Assembly (NCBI RefSeq): GCF_030272615.1
Contig: NC_081410.1
Location: 509,052,942 to 509,116,941, forward strand
Origin: Cryptomeria japonica
Lineage: Eukaryota; Streptophyta; Pinopsida; Cupressales; Cupressaceae
Length of the DNA: 64,000 nucleotides
Direction: 5' to 3'
In this document: one piece after another, positions 54,881 through 64,000 of the stretch
Position numbering within the stretch: position 1 is the stretch's first letter
Layout of the letters: every line of letters begins with the position of its first letter
Notes under the pieces: model-generated
What the model was told of the DNA's origin: nothing
The model's database searches: none
The model's input: the letters and a program-made list of their open reading frames with translations, nothing else
Made by a program: the position numbers and the translations under genes

Positions 54881-55560
54881 ATCGACTAACATGACGTGTT
54901 ATGCACTTTCACAATTTCACACATGACCTCTTCAATGCATCCTCTACTACTGAGAAGTAGCAATGAAGATGAACACAGTATGTAATATGCTTTCACAATT
55001 TTGTATCTTCATGGGTCAATGCCATCTATTGACCTGCGAGATAGTAATTGTCACTAACATATTGTGTTAGGTGATTTTGCACTTTTGTGCATGACCTATT
55101 AAACACATTCTCTATTACCACGAAGAAGTGATTGCGACTAACACAGTGTGTGTGCCCTTTTAGAATTTTGCTACTTCATGGGTCAATAACATCTATTGAC
55201 TTGCAGGATGGTGATGGCGGCTAATAGGACATTCGAAGTTTAACGCATGACCTTGTAAACACACTCTTTACTACAGTGAAACAACAATTGCAACTAATAG
55301 GGTGTGTCAGGCGCTTTCACAATTTTGCGACTTCATAGGTCAATACCATCTGTTCACCTGCGAGACGGTAATATCGACTAACATGACATGTTAGGTGCTT
55401 TAAGATTTTTGTGCTTAACCTATTAAACACATTCTCTACTACCATGAAACATCGATTGTGACTAACATAGGTTGTTATGTGCTTTCATAATTCTATGACT
55501 TCATGGGTCAAACCATTTGTTCACCCACTGGATGAAGATTGCGACTAACACATAGTTTTA
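54880..55560. repeat. Satellite-like tandem monomers of about 165 bp, four copies
   Basis: Units begin near 54886, 55053, 55216 and 55374 with CGACTAACATGACRTGTTA-like sequence. They share CATGACCTATTAAACACATTCTCTA, TTTCACAATTTTG, CTTCATGGGTCAA and CCATCTATTGACCTGCGAGA landmarks in the same order. They diverge by some tens of percent by eye. A half-period similarity (two TTTCACAATT segments per unit) suggests an older doubled unit. Confidence 0.7.
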
Positions 55561-57668
55561 AGTTATTTCGTAGTTTCATGTGAATAGACATAGTTGGTTG
55601 TGACTTTCACCATTTCACTACTTCATAGATTAAGCCCAATCTGTCAACCCATCAAATGGCAATTATACCTAGCGCAACCTATTTGTCACAGCTTCTAACC
55701 CTGACGTGACCAATCAAAAATCTAATGCGGCTTGTAACCCTAAAGTGACTTCTAACCCTAAAGTGGCTTCTAGCCCTATCTCAACCATCCAATGGAAAAT
55801 CTATGTTTACTAACACACATGTTCACCATCATGACTAACACGCATTTTTAAACACTTTCACAGTTTTGCATGAATAGACACAACCGGTTATGACTTTCGT
55901 TGTTTCGCTACTTTACGGATTAAGCGCAACATGTTAACCAATGAAATGATAATTATAACTAACGTGACCTATTTTCAAAATTTCTAACCCTAATGCAACC
56001 AATCAAAAATCTAATGCAGCTTCTAACACTAACGCAACTTTTAACCCTAGCTCAATCTCAACCATCCAAGAAAAAATCTACGATTCAAAAGGTGGGACTA
56101 ACATTGCATGTTAGTTGCGTCCCAAGTTTGTTTGGAGCCAAAATAGACGTGTCCCATGATGTGTCTAACCCTAACGCGACCTGTGTGTGTAAAGCTTCTA
56201 ACCAACATGTCGAACCCTAACGTGACCTCTGCATGGATAACTATATTATATCAACCGACCTATGTGTGTATAGCTCCAAGCCGTATTATATCAAGAAATA
56301 TAAACTAACCATAATAGCTTCAAACTAAAAATGCAAACCATAGTGATATTAAACACAAAATCCAAACAATATCACGCAAATGATAAATTAACCTCAATGT
56401 GACTTTTCCCGCATTAGGTACATCAAATCGTGCCATGTTAGTCTTTTCTCTAATGAACGTACCAATTTTTGGAGCCCGCGCCCTCTTTTTCCTACCGAGA
56501 TGTCGTCTGAATGTGGTTTCTTCATTCACTTCCTTTTAATGTACATGTTATGCACAATAAATTATCGGTAACCACGAAGCCAGCCATGGCCGTGCTTGGG
56601 CATGTTAACGTAATTTCACGTGGGCCCCGAGGAGTGAAACTGACAACTCGGCGAACTCCACATGTAGTTCTCCCTGTCACATACCATGGGTCTAGGTGCC
56701 ATGGCAAGTTGGCATGGTATGTATGTCTCAGACATGTATCTCGATGCATGTCATTGGTACAATAGGTCCATTTTGGAGCCAAAATAGACACGCCCCTGAT
56801 GGCTTTGATATCAATAATTTGGGCTTCATATCACCCAATTAAAATATTAAATTACTTTGAATGAAGGTAAAAGGTGGTTTTATCTCTTGTGTCAGATTTA
56901 TGTAATTTATTTTATATAATTAAATTTTAAAATAAGATATACAACCAAATTTTATGGAAGGTTTGCAAATCTTATCATAAATTAATTATTGAATGAAAGA
57001 ACAATTACAAAATCAATGAGGAAAAGTATATAAAAATATCTTTAGTATTTGTCATCACAAAAACAATATACAATAAAGTATACCGTAACACAAGGTGTAC
57101 GTGGAGAAAATTAATTCAAAAGAAAATCTCCTCTCTAAAAGTAAAACCATAATGAATATAATAAAATACTGACAAATCAACCAAATTAGGTTCATAATCA
57201 AGAACCAAATTAGATGAAAAAAACTAGGTATTGTAAATTGTTATATAGAACAATGAACCAAGTGATGAGCTCAAAATATAAAATTTTGAATGTCTCATTT
57301 TTGTTGTTGATATGTATACAATATTTAGGATATTCACTAAAATTTATCATATTTTCATAACTTGTCATAATTGACAACTTATTTTGGCTGCCTATTTGTG
57401 TATCTTCATCAATATAAAAATCTTCTATGGCGTTCACCATAAGGTTATTGTAATGTTTCTAAAGATCCCAATGTAACTAACCAATTATCACAGTATTACA
57501 TGGTATCCAAGCATGCTTTTACATCTCAAAACTTGAATTCAACTTTATCTCAATCATTTAATTGTACTAAATTAAAGATGGTATTTATATGTCAGAGAGG
57601 AAATTCTTGTGCATGCACATTGAAGTGACACATCAAGAGTTACCACTAGGAAATTCTCTGTATGAAGA
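55561..57668. other. Non-coding part of unit 1
   Basis: Contains degenerate repeats of CTAACCCTAAAGTG(A/G)CTT type (55690-56060) and AT-rich sequence. Short frames conserved in both units (for example 56320-56529 minus) differ mainly at amino-acid-changing positions. No gene is supported. Confidence 0.5.
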
Positions 57669-59093
57669 TGTTGGCAATTTGGCACTAAGTTGTCATTGAT
57701 GTCAAATGGCATGATGAATACTCACATAAGGGTGAGCATAAAGAATGAAGACCTACCGATAGTCTCACACCACTAGAGGTAAAGATGTGTTACCGGTATA
57801 GGGCGCTCTATTGGTTAACAGAAGAAGAAAGCTCTACCAGAAAAGAGTTGTATCGGTATGTGTTTTCCGAGTCAACTGTGTGTTGGTGGGCCATGTGAAG
57901 CTGAGGTGGAAAACATGTTGTGGTTGGTGAAGCCTCATCGATAAGGTTGATGAAACAAATAATTGCCATTAATGGAGGTGCCACAAATCACGAGATTGTA
58001 TCTGACTGATTGCGGCTCAAGGAAGAAGGAATCACAAAGGAAGATCAGAGAGTAGTTGGCACCTAAATCTATGCAAGGGAAAACTAATTTAGGAATTCCT
58101 CAAAAAGAAATCTTCTGAAGCACTTTATGTGTTGACTGATTCCGTGATAGAAGATCTGATTTAAGATTACCATTTGCAGAAAATGTGCATTGGATAATGG
58201 AAACTATGTGCAAGTGCATCCTCCTAGGACATGTGATCGATTCGAGAAAGGTAGGATTGGATCTCATTAATATTGTGTCAAAAGATGAAACTCTAACCGC
58301 TCAAGTTTTTGAATTATGTTCTGGCGGGAAATCACCATATTAGAAATGAGAGCTCAAAACAAAAAATAATTATGCTGTGAAAGAGGAGTAGCATACAAAG
58401 AAGTAAGCAAAGAAAAGAATTGTGAGCCTTAGAAAGAATTCTATGAAAGTTGCAGTGTGTGTGCAAGGAAGCATACCAATAAGAGGATTCTACTAGCAGT
58501 TCCGTAGTCTTGTAGTTGAGCCTAACCGGTAAGGCATAGAAGAGCACACAACATCCTAGTGTGATCCATTGTGTTGAGAGATTATGTGTAGGAGAGATAA
58601 TACAGGTTGAGAAATAGAGATAGAAATTCCACAACCAATAGTGTGAGATTCTGTGGAGGAGAAAAGACTGTCAACCGATAAAGTGTTATTTGATCAAAGA
58701 GTTGCAGAATTCATTTGCAACAAGAAGCCTTAATTGTATTCAAACAGTATTTCAATATACATCGCCAAGTTGAAGCTTGGTGTAGGGGCTGGTGCTCCTT
58801 GGGTTGGTGCCCAAAATCTTTGTAAGTCAATGTTTTAACTGTGAGGTTGGATTGGAGCAGTAGTCTCCAACAACTTTTCTCACCAAGGTTTTTCCCATAT
58901 TGGGTTTTCCTCGTAAATCTGGTGTTGTGAGTTACTTGTGTGCAAATGATATCTTTGGCTTTCTCTCTTGTATTACTAGTATGAATGTTTAGTGGTTAAG
59001 TGAATAACTAATATTCTCAAGTTAGATCAGACAAAAGAAAAGCTTAGGAACCATTGATTCACCCCCCCTCTCAATGGTATTTAGTGTTTAACA
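57669..59093 (+). repeat. Copia LTR, unit 1
   Basis: About 1425 bp, TGTTGGCAATTTGG...GTTTAACA. It has the conserved motif CTCACCAAGGTTTTTCCCATATTGGG near 58890-58915 and ATTCACCCCCCCTCTCAATGG near 59058-59078. A primer site follows directly, so it acts as a 5' LTR. No polypurine tract precedes it. Confidence 0.85.
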
Positions 59094-59095
59094 AT

Positions 59096-59106
59096 TGGTA
59101 TCAGAG
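59096..59106 (+). other. Primer binding site, unit 1
   Basis: TGGTATCAGAG, initiator-Met type, two bases after the LTR end. Confidence 0.85.
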
Positions 59107-59158
59107 AAAAGTTCTCGGTTATATTTAAACCTTGGGGTGATTCTGGACTTCAAACACA

Positions 59159-60035
59159 ATGGCAAGAAGTGAGTTTGCTTCCTCAAAATCCCCCATGCTT
59201 GATGGATCCAACTATGCCTTATAGAGCAGAAGAATGGAGACCTATATTTCATCTCTTGGTTTTGATGTGTGGATGTCGGTTAAGAATGGGTATGTCATTC
59301 CTAATGCTCCTCCCTCTAATCCAGATGGAAAAAAGGAGTATGAGAATAATGCAAAGGCAAAACATACTATCTTGAGTGGATTGCCCGATACTAAATTTGT
59401 CAAAGTCATGCACTGTATTTCAACAAAAGAGAAATGGGACAAATTGCAGAGGTTGGTTCAGCGAGATGCAAAAGTCAAAGAAGACAAGCTGCAAACACTA
59501 AGGGGCCAACTTCAAAGCATCAAAATGAAAGATGATGAAAAGATTCCAGACTATCTTTACAGATTTGATGAAACTGTGAATACCATTAGAGGACTTGGAG
59601 AAGAGATTGCAAATGAGATTCTTGTCACGAAGATACTTAGATCTCTCACTCCCAAATATTATACTAAGGTGTCAACCATAGAAGAAGCCAAGGATCTGAA
59701 GACTCTTACAATGGATGAGCTATTTGGCTCTCTGATAGCCTATGAGATGAGAACAACTGGTGATACTTCCTCAAGGAAAGAAGCAACATTCAATATCACT
59801 AAAAAGGGAAAAGAAGCGATTACTCATAACAAATCTAGTGAAGATTTTGATGTAGAAGTAGAAAACTTTGTCAGGAAGCTCAAAAGATGATCCGACCGGT
59901 ACAAAGGAAAACTACCACTTAAATGCTTCAATTGTGGGAAAGTGGGACACTTCACTGCAAATTGTCCTCGCAAAGAAACCGGTGGAGATGAGTCAAGAGA
60001 GTTCAAAAGATCTGTCGGCAAAGATAGAGAAAGGA
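59159..60035 (+). pseudogene. Truncated copia gag, unit 1
   Basis: The ATG is at 59159 (MARSEFASSKSPMLDGSNYAL); a TAG at 59222 stands where TGG (as in the usual NYxxW) fits. Gag core: METYISSLGFDVW, EKWDKLQRLVQRDAK, LQTLRGQLQSIKM, YLYRFDETVNTI, ILRSLTPKYYTKV. A TGA near 59888 is followed by the intact knuckle CFNCGKVGHFTANC (59926-59967). The frame then breaks off at the duplication junction (about 60036), inside a charged linker, so protease and everything downstream are missing. Confidence 0.85.
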
Positions 60036-60199
60036 ATGACATGTTAGGTGCTTTCAAAGTTTTGCACTTAACCTATTAAAAACATTCTCTACCACCATGA
60101 AACATCGATTGTGACTAACATAGGTTGTTATGCGCTTTCATAATTCTGTAACTTCATGGGTCAAACCATTTTTTCACCCACTGGATGAAGATTGCGACT

Positions 60200-62323
60200 A
60201 ACACATAGTTTTAAGTGCTTTCGTAGTTTCGCATGAATAGACACAGTCGGTTGTGACTTTCGCCATTTCACTACTTCGCAGATTAAGCCCAATCTGTTAA
60301 CCCATGAAATGGTAATTATACTTAAGGTGACCTATTTTTCATAGCTTCTAACCCTAACATGACCAATCAAAAATCTAATGCTGCTTCTAACCCTAAAGTG
60401 ACTTCTAACCCTAAAGTGGCTTCTAACCCAATCTCAACCATCCAATGGAAAATCTATGTTTACTAACACACATGTTCACCATCATCACTAACACGCATTT
60501 TTAAACACTTTCACAGTTTTGCATGAATAGACACAACCAGGTATGACTTTCGCTATTTCGTTACTTTACGGATTAAGCGCAACATGTTAACCAGTGAAAT
60601 GATAAGTATAACTAATGTGGCCTATTTTCAAAACTTCTAACCCTAATGCGACCAATCAAAAATCTAATGCGGCTTCTAACACTAAAACAACTTTTAACCC
60701 TAGCTCAATCTCAACCCTCCAATAAAAAAATCTACGGTTCAAAAGGTGGGACTAACATCGCATGTTAGTTGCATCGCAAGTTTGTTTGGAGCCAAAATAG
60801 ATGTGTCCCATGATGTGTCTAACCCTAATGCGACCTGTGTGTGTATAGCTCCCAACCAATATGTCTAACCCTAAAGCGACCTCTGTGTGGATAACTGTAT
60901 TATATCAACCGACCTATGTGTGTATAGCTCCAAGCCGTATTATATCAAGAAATATAAACTAAGAATAATAGCTTCAAACTAAAAATGCAAACCATAGTGA
61001 TATTAAACACAAAATCCAAACAGTATCATGCAAATGATAAATTAACTTCAATGTGACTTTTTCCGCATTAGGTACATCAAATCGTGCCATGTTAGTCTTT
61101 TCTCTAATGAACGTACCAATTTTTGGAGCCCATGCCCTCTTTTTCCTACTGGGATGTCGTCTAAATGTGGTTTCTTCATTCACTTCCTTTTAATGTACGT
61201 GTTATGCACAATAAATCATCGGTAACCATGAAGCCAGCCATGGCCGACCTCCAACATGTCAACATAATTTCACGTGGGCCCCAAGGAGTGAAACCGACAA
61301 CTCGACGAACTCCACACGCAGTTCTCCCTGTCACATACCATGGGTCCAGGTGCCATGGCAAGTTGGCATGGTATGCATGTCCCAGACATGTATCTCAATG
61401 CATGTCATTGGTACAATAGGTCCATTTTTGAGCCAGAATAGACATGCCCATGATGGCTTTGATATCAATAATTTGGGCTTCATATCACCAAATTAAAAAC
61501 TTAAATTACTTTGAATGAAGGTAAAAGGTGGTTTTATCTCTTGTGTCAGATTTATGTAATTTATTTTATTTAATTAAATTTAAAAATAAGATATACAACC
61601 AAATTTTATGGAAGGTTTGCAAATCTTATCATAAATTAATTATTGAATGAAAGAACAATTACAAAATCAACGAGGAAAAGTATATAAAAATATCTTTAGT
61701 ATTTGTCATTACAAAAAAAATATACAATAAAGTATACCATAACACAAGGTGTACGCGGAGAAAATTAATTCAAAAGAAAATCTCCTCTCTAAAAGTAAAA
61801 CCATAATGAATATAATAAAATACCGACAAATCAACCAAATTAGCTACATAATCAAGAACCAAATTAGACGAAAAAAAAATAGGTATTGTAAATTGTTATA
61901 TAGAACAATGAACCAAGTGATGAGCTCAAAATATAAAATTTTAAATGTCTCATTTTTGTTGTTGATATGTATACAATATTTAGAATATTCACTAAAATTT
62001 ATCATATTTTCATAACTTGTCATAATTGACAACTTATTTTGGCTGCCTATTTGTGTATCTTCATCAATATAAAAATCTTCTGTGACGTTCACCATAAGGC
62101 TATTGTAATGTTTCTAAAGATCCCAATGTAACTAAGCAATTATCACACTATTACATGGTATCCAAGCATGCTTTTACATCTCAAAACTTGAATTCAACTT
62201 TATCTCAATCATTTAATTGTACTAAATTAAAGATGGTATTTATATGTTAGAGAGGAAATTCTTGTGCATGCACATTGAAGTGACACATCAAGAGTTACCA
62301 CTAGGAAATTCTCTGTATGAAGA
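60200..62323. other. Non-coding part of unit 2
   Basis: Counterpart of 55561-57668 with the same degenerate CTAACCCTAA-type repeats and AT-rich stretch. No gene is supported. Confidence 0.5.
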
Positions 62324-63747
62324 TGTTGGCAATTTGGCACTAAGTTGTCATTGATGTCAACTGGCATGATGAATACTCACATAAGGGTGAGCATAAAGAA
62401 TGAAGACCTACCGATAGTCTCACACCACTAGAGGTAAATATTTGTACCGGTATAGGGTGCTCTACCATTTAACAGAAGAAGAAAGCTCTACTGGAAAAGA
62501 GTTGTATCGGTATGTGTTTTCCGAGTCAACTGTGTGTTGGTGGGCCATGTGAAGCTGAGGTGGAAAACATGTTCTGGTTGGTGAAGCCTCATCGATAGGG
62601 TTGATGAAACAAATAATCACCATTAATGGAGGTGCCACAAATCACGAGATTGTATCTGACTGATTGTGGCTCGAGGAAGAAGGAATCATAGAGGAAGATC
62701 AAAGAGTAGTTGGCCCCTGAATCTATGCAAGGGAAATCCGAATTAGGAATTCCTCGAAAAGAAATCTTCTGAAGCACTTTATGTGTTGACTGATTCTGTG
62801 ATAGAAGATCTGATTTAAGATTGCCATTTGCAGAAAATATGCATTGGATAATGGAAACTGTGTGCAAGTGCATCCTTCTAGGACATGAGATCGATCCGAG
62901 AAAGGTAGGATTGGATCTCATTAATATTCTGTCAAAAGATGAAACCCTAACCGCTCAAGTTTTTGAATTACGTTCTGGTGGGAAATCACCATATTAGAAA
63001 TGAGAGCTCAAAACAAAAAACAATTATGCTGTGAAAGAGGAGTAGCATAGAGAGAAGTAAGCAAAGAAAAGAATTGTGAGCCTTAGAAAGAATTCTATGA
63101 AAGTTGCAGTGTGTGTGCGAGGAAGCATACCGACAAGAGGATTCTACCAGCAGTTTCGTAGTCTTGTAGTTGAGCCTAACCGGTAAGGCATAGAAGAGCA
63201 CACAACATCTTAGTTTGATCCATTGTGTTGAGAGATTATGTGTAGGAGAGATAATACAGGTTGAGAAATAGAGATAGAAATTCCACAACCGATAGTGTGA
63301 GTTTCTGTGGAGGAGAAAAGACTGTCAACCGATAAAGTGTTATTTGATCAAAGAGTTGCAGAATTCATTTGCAACAAGAAGCCTTAATTGTATTCAAACA
63401 GTATTTCAATATACATCGCCAAGTTGAAGCTTGGTGTAGGGGCTGGTGCTCCTTGGGTTGGTGCCCAAAATCTTTGTAAGTCAATTTTTTACCTGTGAGG
63501 TTGGATTGGAGCAGTAGTCTCCAACAACTTTTCTCACCAAGGTTTTTCCCATATTGGGTTTTCCTCGTAAATCTGGTGTTGTGAGTTACTTGTGTGCAAA
63601 TGATATCTTTGGCTTTCTCTCTTGTATTACTAGTATGAATGTTTAGTGGTTAAGTGAATAACTAATATTCTCAAGTTAGATCAGACAAAAGAAAAGCTTA
63701 GGAACCATTGATTCACCCCCCCTCTCAATGGTATTTAGTGTTTAACA
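62324..63747 (+). repeat. Copia LTR, unit 2
   Basis: About 1424 bp, the counterpart of 57669-59093 with the same ends, conserved motif and C-tract. Confidence 0.85.
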
Positions 63748-63749
63748 AT

Positions 63750-63760
63750 TGGTATCAGAG
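63750..63760 (+). other. Primer binding site, unit 2
   Basis: TGGTATCAGAG after the unit 2 LTR. Confidence 0.85.
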
Positions 63761-63812
63761 AAAAGTTCTCGGTTATATTTAAACCTTGGGGTGATTCTGG
63801 ACTTCAAACACA

Positions 63813-64000
63813 ATGGCAAGAAGTGAGTTTTCTTCCTCAAAATCCCCCATGCTTGATGGATCCAACTATGCCTTATAGAGCAGAAGAATGGAGACCTATA
63901 TTTCATCTCTTGGTTTTGATGTGTGGATGTCGGTTAAGAATGGGTATGTCATTCCTAATGCTCCTCCCTCTAATCCAGATGGAAAAAAGGAGTATGAGAA
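63813..64000 (+). pseudogene. Copia gag 5' end, unit 2
   Basis: Starts at the ATG at 63813 and carries the same in-frame TAG as unit 1, so that stop is older than the duplication. The window ends inside the gag core. Confidence 0.8.

Larger units (their letters stand above)
55383..60035 (+). repeat. Tandem duplication, unit 1 (about 4653 bp)
   Basis: 55383 onward aligns with 60036 onward at a nearly constant offset of 4653-4655, up to the window end. The unit contains part of a satellite monomer, non-coding DNA, a copia LTR (57669-59093) and the 5' part of a gag gene ending at 60035. Confidence 0.88.
60036..64000 (+). repeat. Tandem duplication, unit 2 (cut by window edge)
   Basis: Starts ATGACATGTTAGGTGCTTT, as at 55383, directly after the broken gag of unit 1, and follows unit 1 with scattered substitutions to the end of the window. 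Whether further units follow is unknown. Confidence 0.88.

Noticed and set aside
55690-56060. CTAACCCTAA-type words resembling plant telomere repeats
   Set aside because: The heptamer CCCTAAA occurs singly within longer diverged phrases, never as an uninterrupted array, so there is no interstitial telomere.
56320-56791. Short frames kept in both tandem units (69 codons minus, 84 codons plus)
   Set aside because: Differences between units mostly change amino acids, and both strands are equally open, so there is no sign of protein constraint.
57640-57669. Reading the 55383-64000 region as one complete retrotransposon with LTRs at 57669 and 62324
   Set aside because: No polypurine tract precedes either LTR, there is no pol, and sequence homology extends outside the LTR pair on both sides, which fits a segment duplication.
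58332-58634. 100-codon minus frame repeated at 62986-63288
   Set aside because: It is inside the duplicated copia LTR, antisense to the element. Its repeat reflects the segment duplication.

Overview
The window reads as repeat-rich intergenic DNA from a vascular plant with a large genome. The evidence is nested LTR retrotransposons, Ty1/copia and Ty3 Tat-type polyprotein relics, a decayed plant-type PPR gene and many stops that look like C-to-T decay. A gymnosperm would fit, but nothing here fixes the species. I see no intact host gene, no tRNA or rRNA gene and no CRISPR array.

Layout. (1) 1-10741, minus strand: the 5' part of a Ty3 element of the Tat/Ogre type (element T: LTR, PBS, long leader, gag, protease, G-patch, RT, two RNase H domains, start of integrase), cut by the window edge. 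(2) 10742-14961 plus 22552-23288, minus: element A, a pol-less LTR element. T abuts its internal region and copia element E (14962-22551, plus) interrupts its LTR. (3) 23289-24289: an unrecognised reading frame. (4) 25860-29330, plus: a PPR pseudogene split by a solo LTR (27179-28787) with perfect 5-bp target duplication GTTTG. (5) 30814-51996, minus: element C, a second pol-less element with target duplication ATTGT. It carries two nested insertions: element B (32176-39767, plus, duplication GTGAA), a third member of the pol-less group, and copia element D (42279-49008, plus). (6) 52002-52274: the LTR edge of an older element into which C inserted. (7) 53195-54240: a pyrimidine-rich tract. 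(8) 54880-55560: satellite-like monomers of about 165 bp. (9) 55383-64000: a tandem duplication of about 4653 bp whose unit holds non-coding DNA, a copia LTR and a truncated gag.

The most interesting system is the group A, B and C. All have copia-type termini (TGTTGG starts in B and C, a CACCCCCC-type tract near the 3' end, initiator-Met PBS, AAAGGGGGAGAT-type polypurine tract) and an internal region of about 5.0-5.2 kb where it is complete. None has protease, integrase, RT or RNase H. Each has a first frame with a coiled coil and four consecutive CCHC-type zinc knuckles, and a second long frame with blocks shared among the three copies but no function I recognise. Mobility would need enzymes supplied in trans, possibly by elements like D or E. 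A second unusual signal is an array of short stem-loops in several of the LTRs, in which the loop (about CTAAYA) is kept while the stem sequence changes on both sides together.

All coding regions are interrupted by stops or frameshifts, so they are annotated as pseudogenes. Boundaries rest on LTR comparison, PBS/PPT junctions and target duplications read by eye. Identities and ages were not computed.
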